A DNA stretch of 64,000 nt. Origin: Mumia sp. Pv4-285 (GTDB lineage: Bacteria; Actinomycetota; Actinomycetes; Propionibacteriales; Nocardioidaceae). Positions 1 through 8,236 of the stretch are shown here, one piece after another. Both the position numbers and the translations under genes were made by a program. The stretch is taken from assembly GCF_041320275.1 (NCBI RefSeq), contig NZ_CP162023.1, positions 1,798,001 through 1,862,000 on the forward strand, in the 5' to 3' direction. Each line of letters begins with the position of its first letter. The first letter of the stretch is position 1. A model generated the notes under the pieces. It was not told the origin of the DNA. It made no database searches and worked only from the letters and a program-made list of their open reading frames with translations.

Positions 1-443
1 TCGCACGCGGGAGGATCCACGTCGCCGCGCTGGCCGTCGGGACCGCCCAGCGCGCCCAGGACGAGTCGGTGTCGTACGCCGCCTCCTCGACGCAGGGCGG
101 CACGCCCATCGGGAGCTTTCAGCTCGTCCAGGCGATGCTCGCCGACCAGGCCACCGGCGTGATGGCCGGGCGCGCCCTGGTCCGCGAGACCGCCCGGGCG
201 TACGTCACCGGGGAGGACCGCCGCATCGGTCCCTCCGTCGCCAAGCTGTTCTGCACGGAGATGGTCGGCAAGGTGGCCGATCTTGCGGTCCAGGTGCACG
301 GCGGCACGGGATACATGCGGGAGGTCCCCGTCGAGCGCATCTACCGTGACGTGCGGCTGCTGCGTCTGTACGAGGGCACCAGCGAGATCCAGCGCCTCAT
401 CATCGGCGGCGGCCTCGTGAGAGGGGCTCAGGCGCGTTCCTGA
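1..443 (+). CDS. Acyl-CoA dehydrogenase, C-terminal part (5' end outside window)
   Basis: The reading frame is open from base 3 to a TGA at 441-443, giving the last 146 residues of an acyl-CoA dehydrogenase. These FAD enzymes oxidise acyl-CoA thioesters to 2-enoyl-CoA in the cytoplasm. The visible part is the C-terminal helical domain: a segment RIHVAALAVG near the edge, the QVHGGTGYMRE stretch that is characteristic of the family, and the closing YRDVRLLRLYEGTSEIQR, which in known members forms part of the active-site and FAD-contacting region. The chain-length specificity and the neighbouring genes upstream cannot be judged. A strong nested hairpin follows the stop codon, so this is probably the end of a transcription unit. 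Confidence 0.93.
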   Translation, partial: ARGRIHVAALAVGTAQRAQDESVSYAASSTQGGTPIGSFQLVQAMLADQATGVMAGRALVRETARAYVTGEDRRIGPSVAKLFCTEMVGKVADLAVQVHGGTGYMREVPVERIYRDVRLLRLYEGTSEIQRLIIGGGLVRGAQARS

Positions 444-493
444 GCCTGAACGGCGAACAGCCCCGGATCGGGGGAATCCAGGGCCGTTCAGGC
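444..493 (+). terminator. Nested-hairpin terminator after acyl-CoA dehydrogenase
   Basis: Outer arms GCCTGAACGGC (444-454) and GCCGTTCAGGC (483-493) are perfectly complementary. Inside them lies a second hairpin CCCCG-gat-CGGGG (461-473). There is no U-tract, as is usual for actinobacterial terminators. It starts directly at the stop codon. Confidence 0.7.
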
Positions 494-640
494 CGAGGTG
501 CGAGCCGGGGGCGGGCTCACTCCTCGGGTCGTGGTGAGTTGTGATCGACGTGCGCGGTGTGCGTCTCCGTCGCCGACAAGGCTCTCATCACCGTGTTACA
601 GGGATGTTTCGTGGTCCGGCGATCACGACCGGGAGGCGTC

Positions 641-2410
641 CTACCCCGCCGCGGCGTGCATCTTCGCGAGCCTGGCCCTCAGCAGCGGGACGCGGTGCGC
701 GTTCGAGCGCAGGGCGACGTACTCGTCACCGCGCACCCACAGGAGTGCGTCATCGAGCCTGCGTACGGCGCCGGGGGGATAGCGATAGGCCATCCGCTCG
801 TCGAGCGTCTCGGCATCGACCGAGCGCAGGACGTCGGCGAGCTCGGTCAGCGAGGTGATCCCCAGCTCCAGGAGCAGCCCAGCGATCCAGTCGTAGTGAT
901 CGGTCCGCGACCAGCCGGCGTCGGGGTACTGGCCGGCGAGGAACGCCGCCAGCTCGCGTGACGTGACCCGCGGATCCTCCCAGATCGCCGCTGGCTCGGG
1001 GCCGGCAGGTGACCCGCGGTGGCGTTCCCGGATCGTCGAGAACTCCCGGTCGGCGAGCTCCAGCAGTCCCGCCGCGAGGGTGAACCGGCGATCGAGGTCG
1101 GGGACGTGCTCGTCGGCGATGGTGCCCTTGTAGCGGATGTCGTGCTCGAACTCCGCCCAGGCGTGCTGCAGCACGGTACGGACCTGGACCTGCGCCCGGA
1201 GCCCCGCCAACAGAGGGTGCTGGGCCTGCCCGGCCTCGCCCAGACCGATCAGAAGGTGTCGGCTCGCGTACCCGAAGCGGCCTTCGCTCGCGGTCTCCAG
1301 ACCCATGTCTCGGTCGTCGTGGACCACGACCTGGTCGCTGAGCAGATCGACGACGGCCTGGACGTCACTCTGCACGTACGTGATGACGCGAAGCCCGATC
1401 TGGTCGGTGATCTCTCGCAGCGGGTCGGTGTAGACGAGCGTCCCGTCTGCCGTGCGCGCCGCCTTCGCGGCGAACGAAGCGACCGACTTCGCGCGCCCGG
1501 TCACGGTCAGGTAGTTGATGCCGGCGTCGTCGAGGATCGCGGTCACCAGGCCGACGAACTCGGCGGTGGAGGCCTTCAGGCGGGGGTGCAGCTCGGCGTA
1601 CTCGCGCACCGCAGAACGAGGGTCGCGCGTCGGGACGACGATCCGTTTCCCCCGTGGCGAGGGCGTCAGTCCCTCGGGAAGCGTCGGCGTGACGATGTAG
1701 CCGGTCTCGAAGTCGCCGTACGTCGTGATCTCGTCCGGGTGGCGGATCGCGAGGAGACCGACGTACGCGCACAGCACTGCGTCGACCTGGTCCTCCACCA
1801 CGCGGAGCTCGCTCTTGCGTCCCGCAGCCTCGGCAGCAGCGCGGAGCGAGCGCCATGCATCGCCCGCCTCGGGGGTGTCCAGCACCAGGGGCGGCTCGGC
1901 GGCGCTGAGGCCTTCGACCAGGCCGAGCAGCACCACCAGCTCGGCGCGGAGCTGGTCGAGGTCACGGCCGGGCTTGTTCTTGTACTTCAGTGTCCGACCC
2001 AGACGGAAGAGCGCGACCGTCGCCGGGTGCGGATAGACCTCGATCGCTCGACGCGGACGACCCGAGCGAGGGTTCATGTCGAGTCCGAGGCGGGCCGCCA
2101 GCCGCGCGCCGCGAGGCTTGTCGGCGAACTCAGGCTTGCCGGTGTTGGACGGATGTGCGCCCGCATCGAAGCGGGCGAAGTCGCGGTTGAGCGCCGCCTC
2201 CGCCGGCCGGTTCCCGGTCGGGTTGGTGACGATGAGCGGCGCGTCGATCGCGACGAGGCAGTCGCCCTCGACGTACGGCTCCAACGCCGCGACGATCTCG
2301 TCGTCCGTCCTCGCCGCGGAGACGTGCACCAGCTGCCCTGCGGGGTCGAGAACTGCCAGTCCCGTGGGCTTGCGCTCGCCCCACGCAAGGTCGACTCCGA
2401 CGAAGTACAT
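641..2410 (-). CDS. DUF429 (RNase H-like) and RelA/SpoT alarmone-synthetase fusion protein
   Basis: A 589-residue two-domain protein. Residues about 1-245 match DUF429, a predicted RNase H-fold domain: VGVDLAWGE with D7, AIDAPL with D56, EVYPHP with E124 and EDQVDAV with D207 and D210 supply the expected acidic residues. Residues about 275-460 match the RelA/SpoT synthetase domain: a TGRAKSVASF basic segment, ITDQIGLRVITY with D336, GYASRH at 380-385, and VQVRTVLQHAWAEFEHDIRYK at 408-428. A helical C-terminal tail follows. In known (p)ppGpp synthetases the motif reads E-x-Q-x-R-T; here that glutamate position is Q407, so normal pyrophosphate transfer may be impaired. The start at 2410 begins exactly at the DUF429 core and has a weak GCAGG 8 bases upstream; an in-frame ATG at 2428 is possible. 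The fusion is clear; the activity is unknown. Confidence 0.85.
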   Translation of the reverse strand: MYFVGVDLAWGERKPTGLAVLDPAGQLVHVSAARTDDEIVAALEPYVEGDCLVAIDAPLIVTNPTGNRPAEAALNRDFARFDAGAHPSNTGKPEFADKPRGARLAARLGLDMNPRSGRPRRAIEVYPHPATVALFRLGRTLKYKNKPGRDLDQLRAELVVLLGLVEGLSAAEPPLVLDTPEAGDAWRSLRAAAEAAGRKSELRVVEDQVDAVLCAYVGLLAIRHPDEITTYGDFETGYIVTPTLPEGLTPSPRGKRIVVPTRDPRSAVREYAELHPRLKASTAEFVGLVTAILDDAGINYLTVTGRAKSVASFAAKAARTADGTLVYTDPLREITDQIGLRVITYVQSDVQAVVDLLSDQVVVHDDRDMGLETASEGRFGYASRHLLIGLGEAGQAQHPLLAGLRAQVQVRTVLQHAWAEFEHDIRYKGTIADEHVPDLDRRFTLAAGLLELADREFSTIRERHRGSPAGPEPAAIWEDPRVTSRELAAFLAGQYPDAGWSRTDHYDWIAGLLLELGITSLTELADVLRSVDAETLDERMAYRYPPGAVRRLDDALLWVRGDEYVALRSNAHRVPLLRARLAKMHAAAG

Positions 2411-2568
2411 GGGCACAGCCTGCACCATGCCGGCTCGGACCACGAGGAACGGCGACCACCGCGAGTATGTCTCCCGTCCCCGAACGGTCAGCGGTGTTGA
2501 AAGCAGGCGCCGTCGATCATCCGGAAGAGACCGACCACGCCGTCGCGGGCGCTCGTTCCTCTTTCCGC

Positions 2569-2901
2569 CTACTCGAGTCCACCGAGACGGAGGGCGTTCT
2601 CGATCTCGCCGAGTGTGGCGGAGGACAGAACGCCCGCCCGCTCGATCAGGTCGTCCCGGGACACGGTGGTCAGCCACGTGCAAGGGGTCAAGCCCGGACG
2701 AGGCAACGCGAACCGCAGCACGCCTTCAAAGGGCAGTCCTTCCACAGCGCCTACTGCCACTTCGACACCCAGACCGGTGATGTCGACACCCGCCCGAGCG
2801 ACGACCTGCATCACCCGGATCCCGGACGCGTCGTCTCCCGACAGCAGCACGACCGGCCGCCGCTCGTCGAACTTCACCCACCAGACTTCGCCACGTTGCA
2901 C
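2569..2901 (-). CDS. MazF/PemK-like protein, no visible antitoxin
   Basis: A 110-residue protein that opens QRGEVWWVKF followed by RRPVVLLSGDD, the beta-barrel start typical of MazF/PemK ribonucleases, and ends with a segment around TTVSRDDLIERAG and a terminal helix. The GTG start at 2901 is chosen because AGGAGG lies 4 bases upstream and because the family core begins at the next residue; an ATG at 2925 would add eight residues that include the ribosome-binding site itself. Known MazF toxins cleave mRNA and pair with a small antitoxin, but no antitoxin-sized gene is visible on either side. It lies 158 bases upstream of the DUF429-RelA/SpoT fusion on the same strand. It could be a solitary or non-toxic family member. 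Confidence 0.72.
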   Translation of the reverse strand: MQRGEVWWVKFDERRPVVLLSGDDASGIRVMQVVARAGVDITGLGVEVAVGAVEGLPFEGVLRFALPRPGLTPCTWLTTVSRDDLIERAGVLSSATLGEIENALRLGGLE

Positions 2902-3028
2902 ATGTCCTCCTGACGCTTTGATCATCGGTGTGAAGGCACACAATCACGCGGTGGCCGCGCTGGACGAGAAACCAGGTCCGCCGCCACCATGCCCGACCTA
3001 CGGCTGAGTACGAGAAGGTCAGAGCGCG

Positions 3029-3075
3029 CGAACGCCCCCGCGCCGCCGCAGTTCAGCGGGGTGCGAGGGCGTTCG
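3029..3075 (-). terminator. Terminator downstream of glnA
   Basis: Arms CGAACGCCC (3029-3037) and GGGCGTTCG (3067-3075) pair perfectly and enclose a GC-rich 29-base loop that can fold further. It lies 12 bases past the glnA stop codon. Confidence 0.7.
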
Positions 3076-3087
3076 AGCGGCCCGGTT

Positions 3088-4506
3088 CTAGATGTCGTAG
3101 TAGAGCTCGAACTCGTGCGGGTGAGGACGCTGCGCGATCGGAGCGATCTCGTTCTCGCGCTTGTACTCGATCCAGGTCTCGATCAGGTCCGGCGTGAAGA
3201 CGTCGCCCTGGGTCAGGAACTCGTGGTCGGCCTCGAGCGAGTCGAGGACGGCGCCGAGCGAGGTCGGGACCGAGTCGATCTGGTTGTACTCGTCCGGCGG
3301 GAGCTCGTAGATGTTCTTGTCGATCGGCTCCGGCGGCTCGATCTTGTTCTTGATGCCGTCGATGCCGGCCAGCAGCAGCGCGGAGAACGCGAGGTACGGG
3401 TTGGCCGACGGGTCGGGGCAACGGAACTCGATGCGCTTGGCCTTCGGGTTCGAGCCGGTGATCGGGATGCGCACGCACGCCGAACGGTTGCGCGAGCTGT
3501 AGACGAGAGCGATCGGCGCCTCGAAGCCCGGCACCAGGCGGTGGTACGAGTTCACCGTCGGGTTGGTGAACGCGAGCAGCGACGGCGCGTGCTTGAGGAT
3601 GCCGCCGATGTAGTGACGTGCCATCTCCGAGAGGCCGCCGTAGCCGGCCTCGTCGTAGAACAGCGGCTCGCCGTCCTTCCAGATCGACTGGTGGCAGTGC
3701 ATGCCCGAGCCGTTGTCGCCGAAGATCGGCTTCGGCATGAAGGTCGCCGTCTTGCCGGCGGCCCAGGCCGTGTTGCGGATGATGTACTTGAACTTCATGA
3801 CATCGTCGGCGGCCTTGAGCAGCGTGTCGAAGCGGTAGTTGATCTCCGCCTGGCCGGCCGTGCCGACCTCGTGGTGCGCGCGCTCGACCTGGAGGCCGGC
3901 GTCCTCGAGGTGCAGGACCATGTCGTTGCGCAGGTCCGCGAAGTGGTCCGTGGGGGAGACGGGGAAGTAGCCGCCCTTGTAGCGGACCTTGTAGCCGCGT
4001 GCCTCGTCCTCGGCGCCGGTGTTCCAGGCGCCGGCGATCGAGTCGATCTCGTAGAAGCCACGGTTGGCCGACGTCTCGAAGCGCGCCTTGTCGAACACGT
4101 AGAACTCGGCCTCGGGGGCGAAGAACGCCGTGTCGCCGATGCCGGTGCTGGCGAGGTACGCCTCGGCCTTCCGCGCGATGTTGCGCGGGTCGCGCGAGTA
4201 GGCCTCGCCCGTCAGCGGGTCGTGGATGAAGAACTCGAGGGCGAGGGTCTTCTCGGGACGGAACGGGTCGATGTACGCCGTCGTCGGGTCCGGGAACAGC
4301 GCCATGTCGGACTCGTGGATGGCCTGGAAGCCGCGCACGGAGGAGCCGTCGAACATCAGCCCGTCCTCGAACACCGCCTCGTCGAAGGACGAGACCGGCA
4401 CCGTGAAGTGCTGCTGGATGCCTGGCAGGTCGGTGAAGCGGACGTCGACGAACTTGACACCCTCGTCCCTGATGTAGGCCAAGAGCTCGTCGCGGTTTGA
4501 GAACAT
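3088..4506 (-). CDS. glnA: Glutamine synthetase type I
   Basis: A 472-residue glutamine synthetase, which makes glutamine from glutamate, ammonia and ATP in the cytoplasm. It shows [10 protein letters not shown], the metal-binding APEAEFYVF, the [12 protein letters not shown] segment of the ATP-binding region, and [14 protein letters not shown]. Near the C-terminus [10 protein letters not shown] contains the tyrosine that is adenylylated in the GlnA-I beta family. The ATG at 4506 has GAGGAGG 4 bases upstream, so the upstream in-frame codons are not used. The gene order glnA, RDD protein, DUF4191 protein, lipA matches mycobacterial glnA1. A tandem GlnR operator lies about 100-140 bases upstream, which points to activation under nitrogen limitation. 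Confidence 0.97.
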   Translation of the reverse strand: MFSNRDELLAYIRDEGVKFVDVRFTDLPGIQQHFTVPVSSFDEAVFEDGLMFDGSSVRGFQAIHESDMALFPDPTTAYIDPFRPEKTLALEFFIHDPLTGEAYSRDPRNIARKAEAYLASTGIGDTAFFAPEAEFYVFDKARFETSANRGFYEIDSIAGAWNTGAEDEARGYKVRYKGGYFPVSPTDHFADLRNDMVLHLEDAGLQVERAHHEVGTAGQAEINYRFDTLLKAADDVMKFKYIIRNTAWAAGKTATFMPKPIFGDNGSGMHCHQSIWKDGEPLFYDEAGYGGLSEMARHYIGGILKHAPSLLAFTNPTVNSYHRLVPGFEAPIALVYSSRNRSACVRIPITGSNPKAKRIEFRCPDPSANPYLAFSALLLAGIDGIKNKIEPPEPIDKNIYELPPDEYNQIDSVPTSLGAVLDSLEADHEFLTQGDVFTPDLIETWIEYKRENEIAPIAQRPHPHEFELYYDI

Positions 4507-4608
4507 AAAGCCTCCTCGGCCAGAGCGCTGCTGCACAGGCCGGCCGTCTCGTACGGGGGTCGATCACAGGGTCACGTCGCTGTGCCCCCACGAACGTAGG
4601 CAGGGCCA

Positions 4609-4646
4609 GTTACCCAACCATGACCCGTATGTTTCAGCCATGTTAC
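4609..4646 (-). promoter_or_regulatory. Tandem GlnR operator upstream of glnA
   Basis: Read on the minus strand, the site is GTAAC-n6-GAAAC-n6-GTCAT-n6-GTAAC, four half-sites spaced exactly 11 bases apart. GTnAC-n6-GAAAC is the established GlnR box of actinobacterial nitrogen genes; the first pair matches perfectly and the second is degenerate. A possible -10, TACGTT, lies just downstream (4598-4593). Confidence 0.8.
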
Positions 4647-4719
4647 GAAGTTCCGGGGGTGATGAGGAAGGGGACCCGAGGTCGGCGTCACGGGTCTCGG
4701 ACGGCTGGTGAGCGCCGAG

Positions 4720-4725
4720 TAGGGT
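4720..4725 (+). promoter_or_regulatory. -10 TAGGGT, leaderless start for RDD gene
   Basis: TAGGGT ends 7 bases before the GTG at 4733 and there is no Shine-Dalgarno sequence, so transcription probably begins at or next to the start codon. Confidence 0.6.
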
Positions 4726-4732
4726 TGTCGCC

Positions 4733-5146
4733 GTGACCACGCCCTCCCCGGAACCAGCAGTGTCGATGCCGGAGGTGGCCGGGATCGGCCGCCGTTTCCT
4801 CGCCCTGCTGATCGACTGGTTCGTCGCGCTCTTCACCGCATCGGTCGTCACGGGCTCGCCGGCGTTCGGCGTGGGAGCGGTGAGCGGCTGGTGGACGCTG
4901 CTCGCCTTCTGGCTCGAGGTCTCGCTCCTCGACGCGACCCTCGGCTTCTCGATCGGCAAACGGGTCGTCGGCATCTGCGTCGTCGGCCCGAACGGCCGCC
5001 CGATCGGGCTCCGCGCATTCGTGCGCACGGCGCTGATCCTCCCGATCATCCCGCCGCTGATCCAGAACCACGAGGGCCGCGGTTTCCACGACGTCGTGGC
5101 TCAGTCGGTGATCACGTACATCCGTCCGCGGAAGCAGCCCGCCTAG
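4733..5146 (+). CDS. RDD-family membrane protein
   Basis: A 137-residue membrane protein with the RDD pattern: RRFLALLIDWFVA with an R and a D in the first transmembrane segment, a second hydrophobic segment around WWTLLAFWLE, and the conserved GFSIGKRVVGI turn before a third segment LILPIIPPL. RDD proteins sit in the cytoplasmic membrane; transport roles have been proposed for some, and no specific substrate can be read here. The GTG at 4733 is chosen because it stands 7 bases after a -10 box with no ribosome-binding site. It diverges from glnA and converges on the DUF4191 gene. The same neighbour order occurs next to mycobacterial glnA1 (Rv2219A by memory). Confidence 0.88.
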   Translation: MTTPSPEPAVSMPEVAGIGRRFLALLIDWFVALFTASVVTGSPAFGVGAVSGWWTLLAFWLEVSLLDATLGFSIGKRVVGICVVGPNGRPIGLRAFVRTALILPIIPPLIQNHEGRGFHDVVAQSVITYIRPRKQPA

Positions 5147-5168
5147 CGACCGTCCTGCTGGTCCGCGC

Positions 5169-5885
5169 TCAGCGGCCCTGCATCATCTTGCGCGAGCCCT
5201 TGGCGCTCGTCGGCACGGGACCACGCGGGATCGGGGCCTGCGGCCGCATGGCGTCGAGCGCCTTCAGCTTGTTGATGATCGGCGTGATCTGCGCGGGCTT
5301 CAGCGCGCGCTTCGACTTGCGGATCGTCGAGACGAGCTTGGGGAGGGGCACCTCGCCCTTGTCGGTGTCGCGGCCGACGACGATCGTCGAGATCGGGACG
5401 TCCTCGCCGACGATGCGCGCGGTCTTCTTGCGCTCGACCGTCAGCAGGTTGCGGACCCGGTTGGAGTTGCCCTCGCCGACGAGCACGATCCCCGGGGGAC
5501 CGACGACACGGTGCACGACGTCCTGGCTCTTGGTGAAGGCGACGGCCTGGTCGACCTTCCAGCCGCGCTTGAGCATCCCGAGCGCACCGGCTCCGGCGCC
5601 GACCTGACCCTCGACCTGTGCATAGGCCGACTTCTCGGCGCGCCGACCGAACACGATCAGCGTCGCGAGCACGCCCGTGAGGACGGACAGGATCGACGTG
5701 AAGACGATGCCGATCAGGCTGCCGCTGCCACCGAGGAACCACCCGAGGGCGAACACCACGCCACCCGTGACGAGGAACCACGCGAGCAGGCGCAGGCCGA
5801 TCGTACGATCGGAGCGCTTGGTGATCTTGTAGGCGGACCGGATCTGCGCGATGCGACCCTGCGGCGGCGAGTCAGGAGTGGACAT
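5169..5885 (-). CDS. DUF4191 membrane protein
   Basis: A 238-residue protein of the actinobacterial DUF4191 family. Residues 1-28 are cytoplasmic and basic; two transmembrane segments follow (about 29-50, LLAWFLVTGGVVFALGW, and 55-78, IGIVFTSILSVLTGVLATLIV). The rest is soluble, including SQDVVHRVVGPPGIVLVGEG and a basic C-terminus rich in Arg, Lys and Pro. No enzymatic motif is visible and the function is unknown. It is conserved next to lipA in actinobacteria, which suggests but does not prove a link with lipoylation. TACCCT 7 bases before the ATG indicates its own leaderless transcript rather than only read-through from lipA 38 bases upstream. Confidence 0.9.
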   Translation of the reverse strand: MSTPDSPPQGRIAQIRSAYKITKRSDRTIGLRLLAWFLVTGGVVFALGWFLGGSGSLIGIVFTSILSVLTGVLATLIVFGRRAEKSAYAQVEGQVGAGAGALGMLKRGWKVDQAVAFTKSQDVVHRVVGPPGIVLVGEGNSNRVRNLLTVERKKTARIVGEDVPISTIVVGRDTDKGEVPLPKLVSTIRKSKRALKPAQITPIINKLKALDAMRPQAPIPRGPVPTSAKGSRKMMQGR

Positions 5886-5892
5886 GGCACCC

Positions 5893-5898
5893 AGGGTA
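5893..5898 (-). promoter_or_regulatory. -10 TACCCT, leaderless start for DUF4191 gene
   Basis: Minus-strand TACCCT is separated by exactly 7 bases from the ATG at 5885, with no Shine-Dalgarno sequence. Confidence 0.55.
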
Positions 5899-5923
5899 CG
5901 CCGTCGGCGGGCGGGGTCGATCG

Positions 5924-6859
5924 TCAGGTTCTGGCGGTGGTGCGTGCCTCGATCGCCTGCTTGTAGAGGCGTCCGGCGCGGTAGGACGACCGCACCAGCG
6001 GTCCGGAGAGGACACCGGCGAAGCCGATCTCCTCCGCCTCCTGACCCATCTCCACGAACTCCTCGGGCTTGACCCAGCGCTCGACGGGATGGTGCAGGGG
6101 AGAGGGGCGCAGGTACTGGGTGATCGTGAGCAGCTCGCAGCCGGCGTCGTACAGGTCCTGCATCGCCTGGCTGATCTCCTCACGGGTCTCGCCCATGCCG
6201 AGGATCAGGTTGGACTTCGTCACCAGCCCGTACGCCCGTGCCTCGGTGAGCACGTCCAGCGAGCGCTCGTAGCGGAACGCCGGCCGGATGCGCTTGAAGA
6301 TGCGGGGGACGGTCTCGACGTTGTGCGCAAGGACCTCGGGCCGCGAGGAGAAGACCTCCTCGAGCAGCTCCGGGATGCCGTTGAAGTCGGGGATGAGGTT
6401 CTCGACGCCCGTGTCGGGGTTGAGCTCGTGGATCTTGCGGACCGTCTCGGCGTACAGCCACGCGCCGCCGTCCGGCAGGTCGTCGCGGGCGACACCGGTG
6501 ATGGTGGCGTAGCGCAGGCCCATGGTGCGGACGCTCTCGGCGACGCGACGAGGCTCGTCACGGTCGAGGGCGGTGGGCTTGCCGGTGGCGATCTGGCAGA
6601 AGTCGCAGCGCCGGGTGCACTGCTCGCCGCCGATCAGGAAGGTCGCCTCACGGTCTTCCCAGCACTCGTAGATGTTGGGACAGCCGGCTTCCTGACAGAC
6701 GGTGTGCAGGCCCTCCGACTTCACGAGCTGTTTGAGCTCCGTGTACTCGGGACCCGTACGCGCACGCGTCTTGATCCACTCGGGCTTCTTCTCGATCGGG
6801 GTCTCGGCGTTGCGAGCCTCCAAACGGAGCAGTTTGCGGCCTTCAGGTGCAAGCGTCAC
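5924..6859 (-). CDS. lipA: Lipoyl synthase
   Basis: A 311-residue radical-SAM enzyme that inserts two sulfurs into protein-bound octanoyl groups to make lipoate. The auxiliary cluster motif C-x4-C-x5-C appears as [12 protein letters not shown], and the radical-SAM motif CxxxCxxC as [13 protein letters not shown] and HNVETVPR are also family-typical. The GTG at 6859 (reading [10 protein letters not shown] after the start) has AGGGTGA upstream at good spacing. Another GTG at 6868 would overlap the stop codon of the AraC gene as GTGA and cannot be excluded. Its product serves the lipoyl domains of SucB in the same region, after LipB has attached octanoate. Confidence 0.96.
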   Translation of the reverse strand: MTLAPEGRKLLRLEARNAETPIEKKPEWIKTRARTGPEYTELKQLVKSEGLHTVCQEAGCPNIYECWEDREATFLIGGEQCTRRCDFCQIATGKPTALDRDEPRRVAESVRTMGLRYATITGVARDDLPDGGAWLYAETVRKIHELNPDTGVENLIPDFNGIPELLEEVFSSRPEVLAHNVETVPRIFKRIRPAFRYERSLDVLTEARAYGLVTKSNLILGMGETREEISQAMQDLYDAGCELLTITQYLRPSPLHHPVERWVKPEEFVEMGQEAEEIGFAGVLSGPLVRSSYRAGRLYKQAIEARTTART

Positions 6860-6864
6860 GTTCT

Positions 6865-7674
6865 TCACCCTACGTGGTCGTCGACGAGACCTCGAAGAGA
6901 CCGTGCGTACGCCCCAGGCGTCAGCCCGGTGACCGCGCGGAAGTCGTGCGCGAGGTGGGCCTGGTCGACGTACCCGAGGTCGGTGGCCAGGCGCGCGAGC
7001 CCGCGGTCGTCGACGGTGGCGAGCGCCTGCGCGACGTGCTGCAGGCGGATGCGTCGGGCGACCCACTTGGGGCCGTGCCCGAGCGTCCGCGAGAGCGCCC
7101 GCTGGACCGTCCGCTGACTCACTCCGAACCGAGACGCCAGCAACGGTCCGGCGCGGTCGTCCAGGCGGCTCCGGAGGTGGTCGACGACCGCGTTGGCAAG
7201 AAGGAGCGACGCGTCCGGGGCCGAGCCGCCGACGAGGTCCCCGATCACCGCGTCGGCCCGAGCCGCCATCTCCAGGGGATCGTCCTCGGTCGCGACGGTC
7301 GACAGCAGGTCGTGCACCTGCGCGTCGAGGTCGCGGTCGACCGGGAGGGCGGTGTCGGCGACGTCGGCGGGCCCGAGGCGGCTCACGAGCGCGAGCCCGG
7401 CGGGGCGCAGCCGGATCCCGAACACCGAGCCCGACCCGGCGATCGTCCGCGTCCACGCACGGCTGTGGACTCCCGTGACCACCAGCGGTGCCGGGACGGC
7501 CCCGCGCTCGACGCTCAGCGTCACGGCCGGCAGGTCGACGATGCGCTGGTCGACGGACTCGTGCGGTCGGAGGTTCCACCGGACCGACCAGTACGCGTCG
7601 ACGACCTCGGAGCAGGACGGTGACGGGTCGATCCACTGTGCGTGGAACCGTACGAGGTTCTGCGGGTGGAGCAC
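6865..7674 (-). CDS. AraC-family transcriptional regulator
   Basis: A cytoplasmic DNA-binding regulator of about 269 residues. The N-terminal part (about 1-130) resembles the ligand or sensing domain found in many actinobacterial AraC proteins ([22 protein letters not shown]). The C-terminal part holds two helix-turn-helix units: [35 protein letters not shown], which also carries the GHGPK-W linker, and [28 protein letters not shown]. The start is uncertain: a GTG at 7674 gives a family-typical length, and the frame stays open further upstream. It diverges from a DUF1761 gene 132 bases away and ends against lipA, splitting lipA from lipB. Its target is most simply the divergent DUF1761 gene. 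Confidence 0.85.
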   Translation of the reverse strand: MLHPQNLVRFHAQWIDPSPSCSEVVDAYWSVRWNLRPHESVDQRIVDLPAVTLSVERGAVPAPLVVTGVHSRAWTRTIAGSGSVFGIRLRPAGLALVSRLGPADVADTALPVDRDLDAQVHDLLSTVATEDDPLEMAARADAVIGDLVGGSAPDASLLLANAVVDHLRSRLDDRAGPLLASRFGVSQRTVQRALSRTLGHGPKWVARRIRLQHVAQALATVDDRGLARLATDLGYVDQAHLAHDFRAVTGLTPGAYARSLRGLVDDHVG

Positions 7675-7806
7675 GCCGGAGCGCTCGTGAGGCGCGATCG
7701 GGCGTCGCCGCGGGCCTCGTCCGTCCACGACCTCATCATGGCGGCGTCGACCGGGCTGTCGCATTTCTCCAAGCGCGAGGCCGGCGCCGGGGGCGACGAT
7801 GCCGCC

Positions 7807-8217
7807 ATGGACACCTCCTTCGGCGGGCTGCTCGTCGGGCCGGCGCTCGCGACGTTCGCGTACTACGCGCTCGGCGCGCTGTGGTTCACCCCGCTGTTCG
7901 GTCGCGCCTGGGACAGCGCCACGGGACACCGGCGCACCGACGGCGAGGCCTTCGGTGCCGCGTACTACGTCGTCCCGCTCGTGGCGTGCGGCGCGGTGTC
8001 GGTCGGCGTCGCGCTCCTGCACGAGCTCATCGACGTCGCCGGCCTGGGTGGTGCGCTCCTGCTCGGCCTCGTCGTCGGCGCAGGCATCGCCGTGCCGGTC
8101 TCCGTGACGAACGCGATGAACCCGGCGATGCCCCGGCCGTACGTGTACGGCGCGGTGACCGGCGGATACCACCTGGTGGGAGCAGTCGTGGTCAGCCTGC
8201 TCGTCACGGTCGCATGA
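7807..8217 (+). CDS. DUF1761 membrane protein
   Basis: A 136-residue, strongly hydrophobic protein with four probable transmembrane segments, matching DUF1761: GPALATFAYYALGALWFTPLFG at the start, where W and F-T-P-L-F-G are typical, then YYVVPLVACGAVSVGVALL, GALLLGLVVGAGIAVPVS and a final GYHLVGAVVVSLLV. The function of the family is not established. The ATG at 7807 is preferred because the family core begins there. It is divergent from the AraC-type regulator and convergent with lipB, from which it is separated by 16 bases that form part of a small palindrome. The regulator-membrane protein pair looks like a unit inserted in the lip locus. Confidence 0.85.
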   Translation: MDTSFGGLLVGPALATFAYYALGALWFTPLFGRAWDSATGHRRTDGEAFGAAYYVVPLVACGAVSVGVALLHELIDVAGLGGALLLGLVVGAGIAVPVSVTNAMNPAMPRPYVYGAVTGGYHLVGAVVVSLLVTVA

Positions 8218-8236
8218 CCTGCGGCGGCGCGGGTCA
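8215..8236. terminator. Small palindrome spanning two convergent stop codons
   Basis: TGACC (8215-8219) and GGTCA (8232-8236) are complementary. The first contains the DUF1761 stop codon and the second contains the lipB stop codon. The stem is short, so termination strength is doubtful. Confidence 0.35.

Noticed and set aside
1019-2500. Long open frame opposite the DUF429-RelA/SpoT gene
   Set aside because: Its translation is Arg/Val/Asp-rich with no motif, and the opposite strand carries recognisable domains; it is a GC-rich shadow frame.
2928-2941. GTGTG/CACAC repeat as proof of MazF autoregulation
   Set aside because: Only 5 bp per arm; too short to be treated as an operator without further copies.
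2989-4500. Long plus-strand frame opposite glnA
   Set aside because: Low-complexity Val/Arg/Glu translation without any family pattern, over a clear glutamine synthetase.
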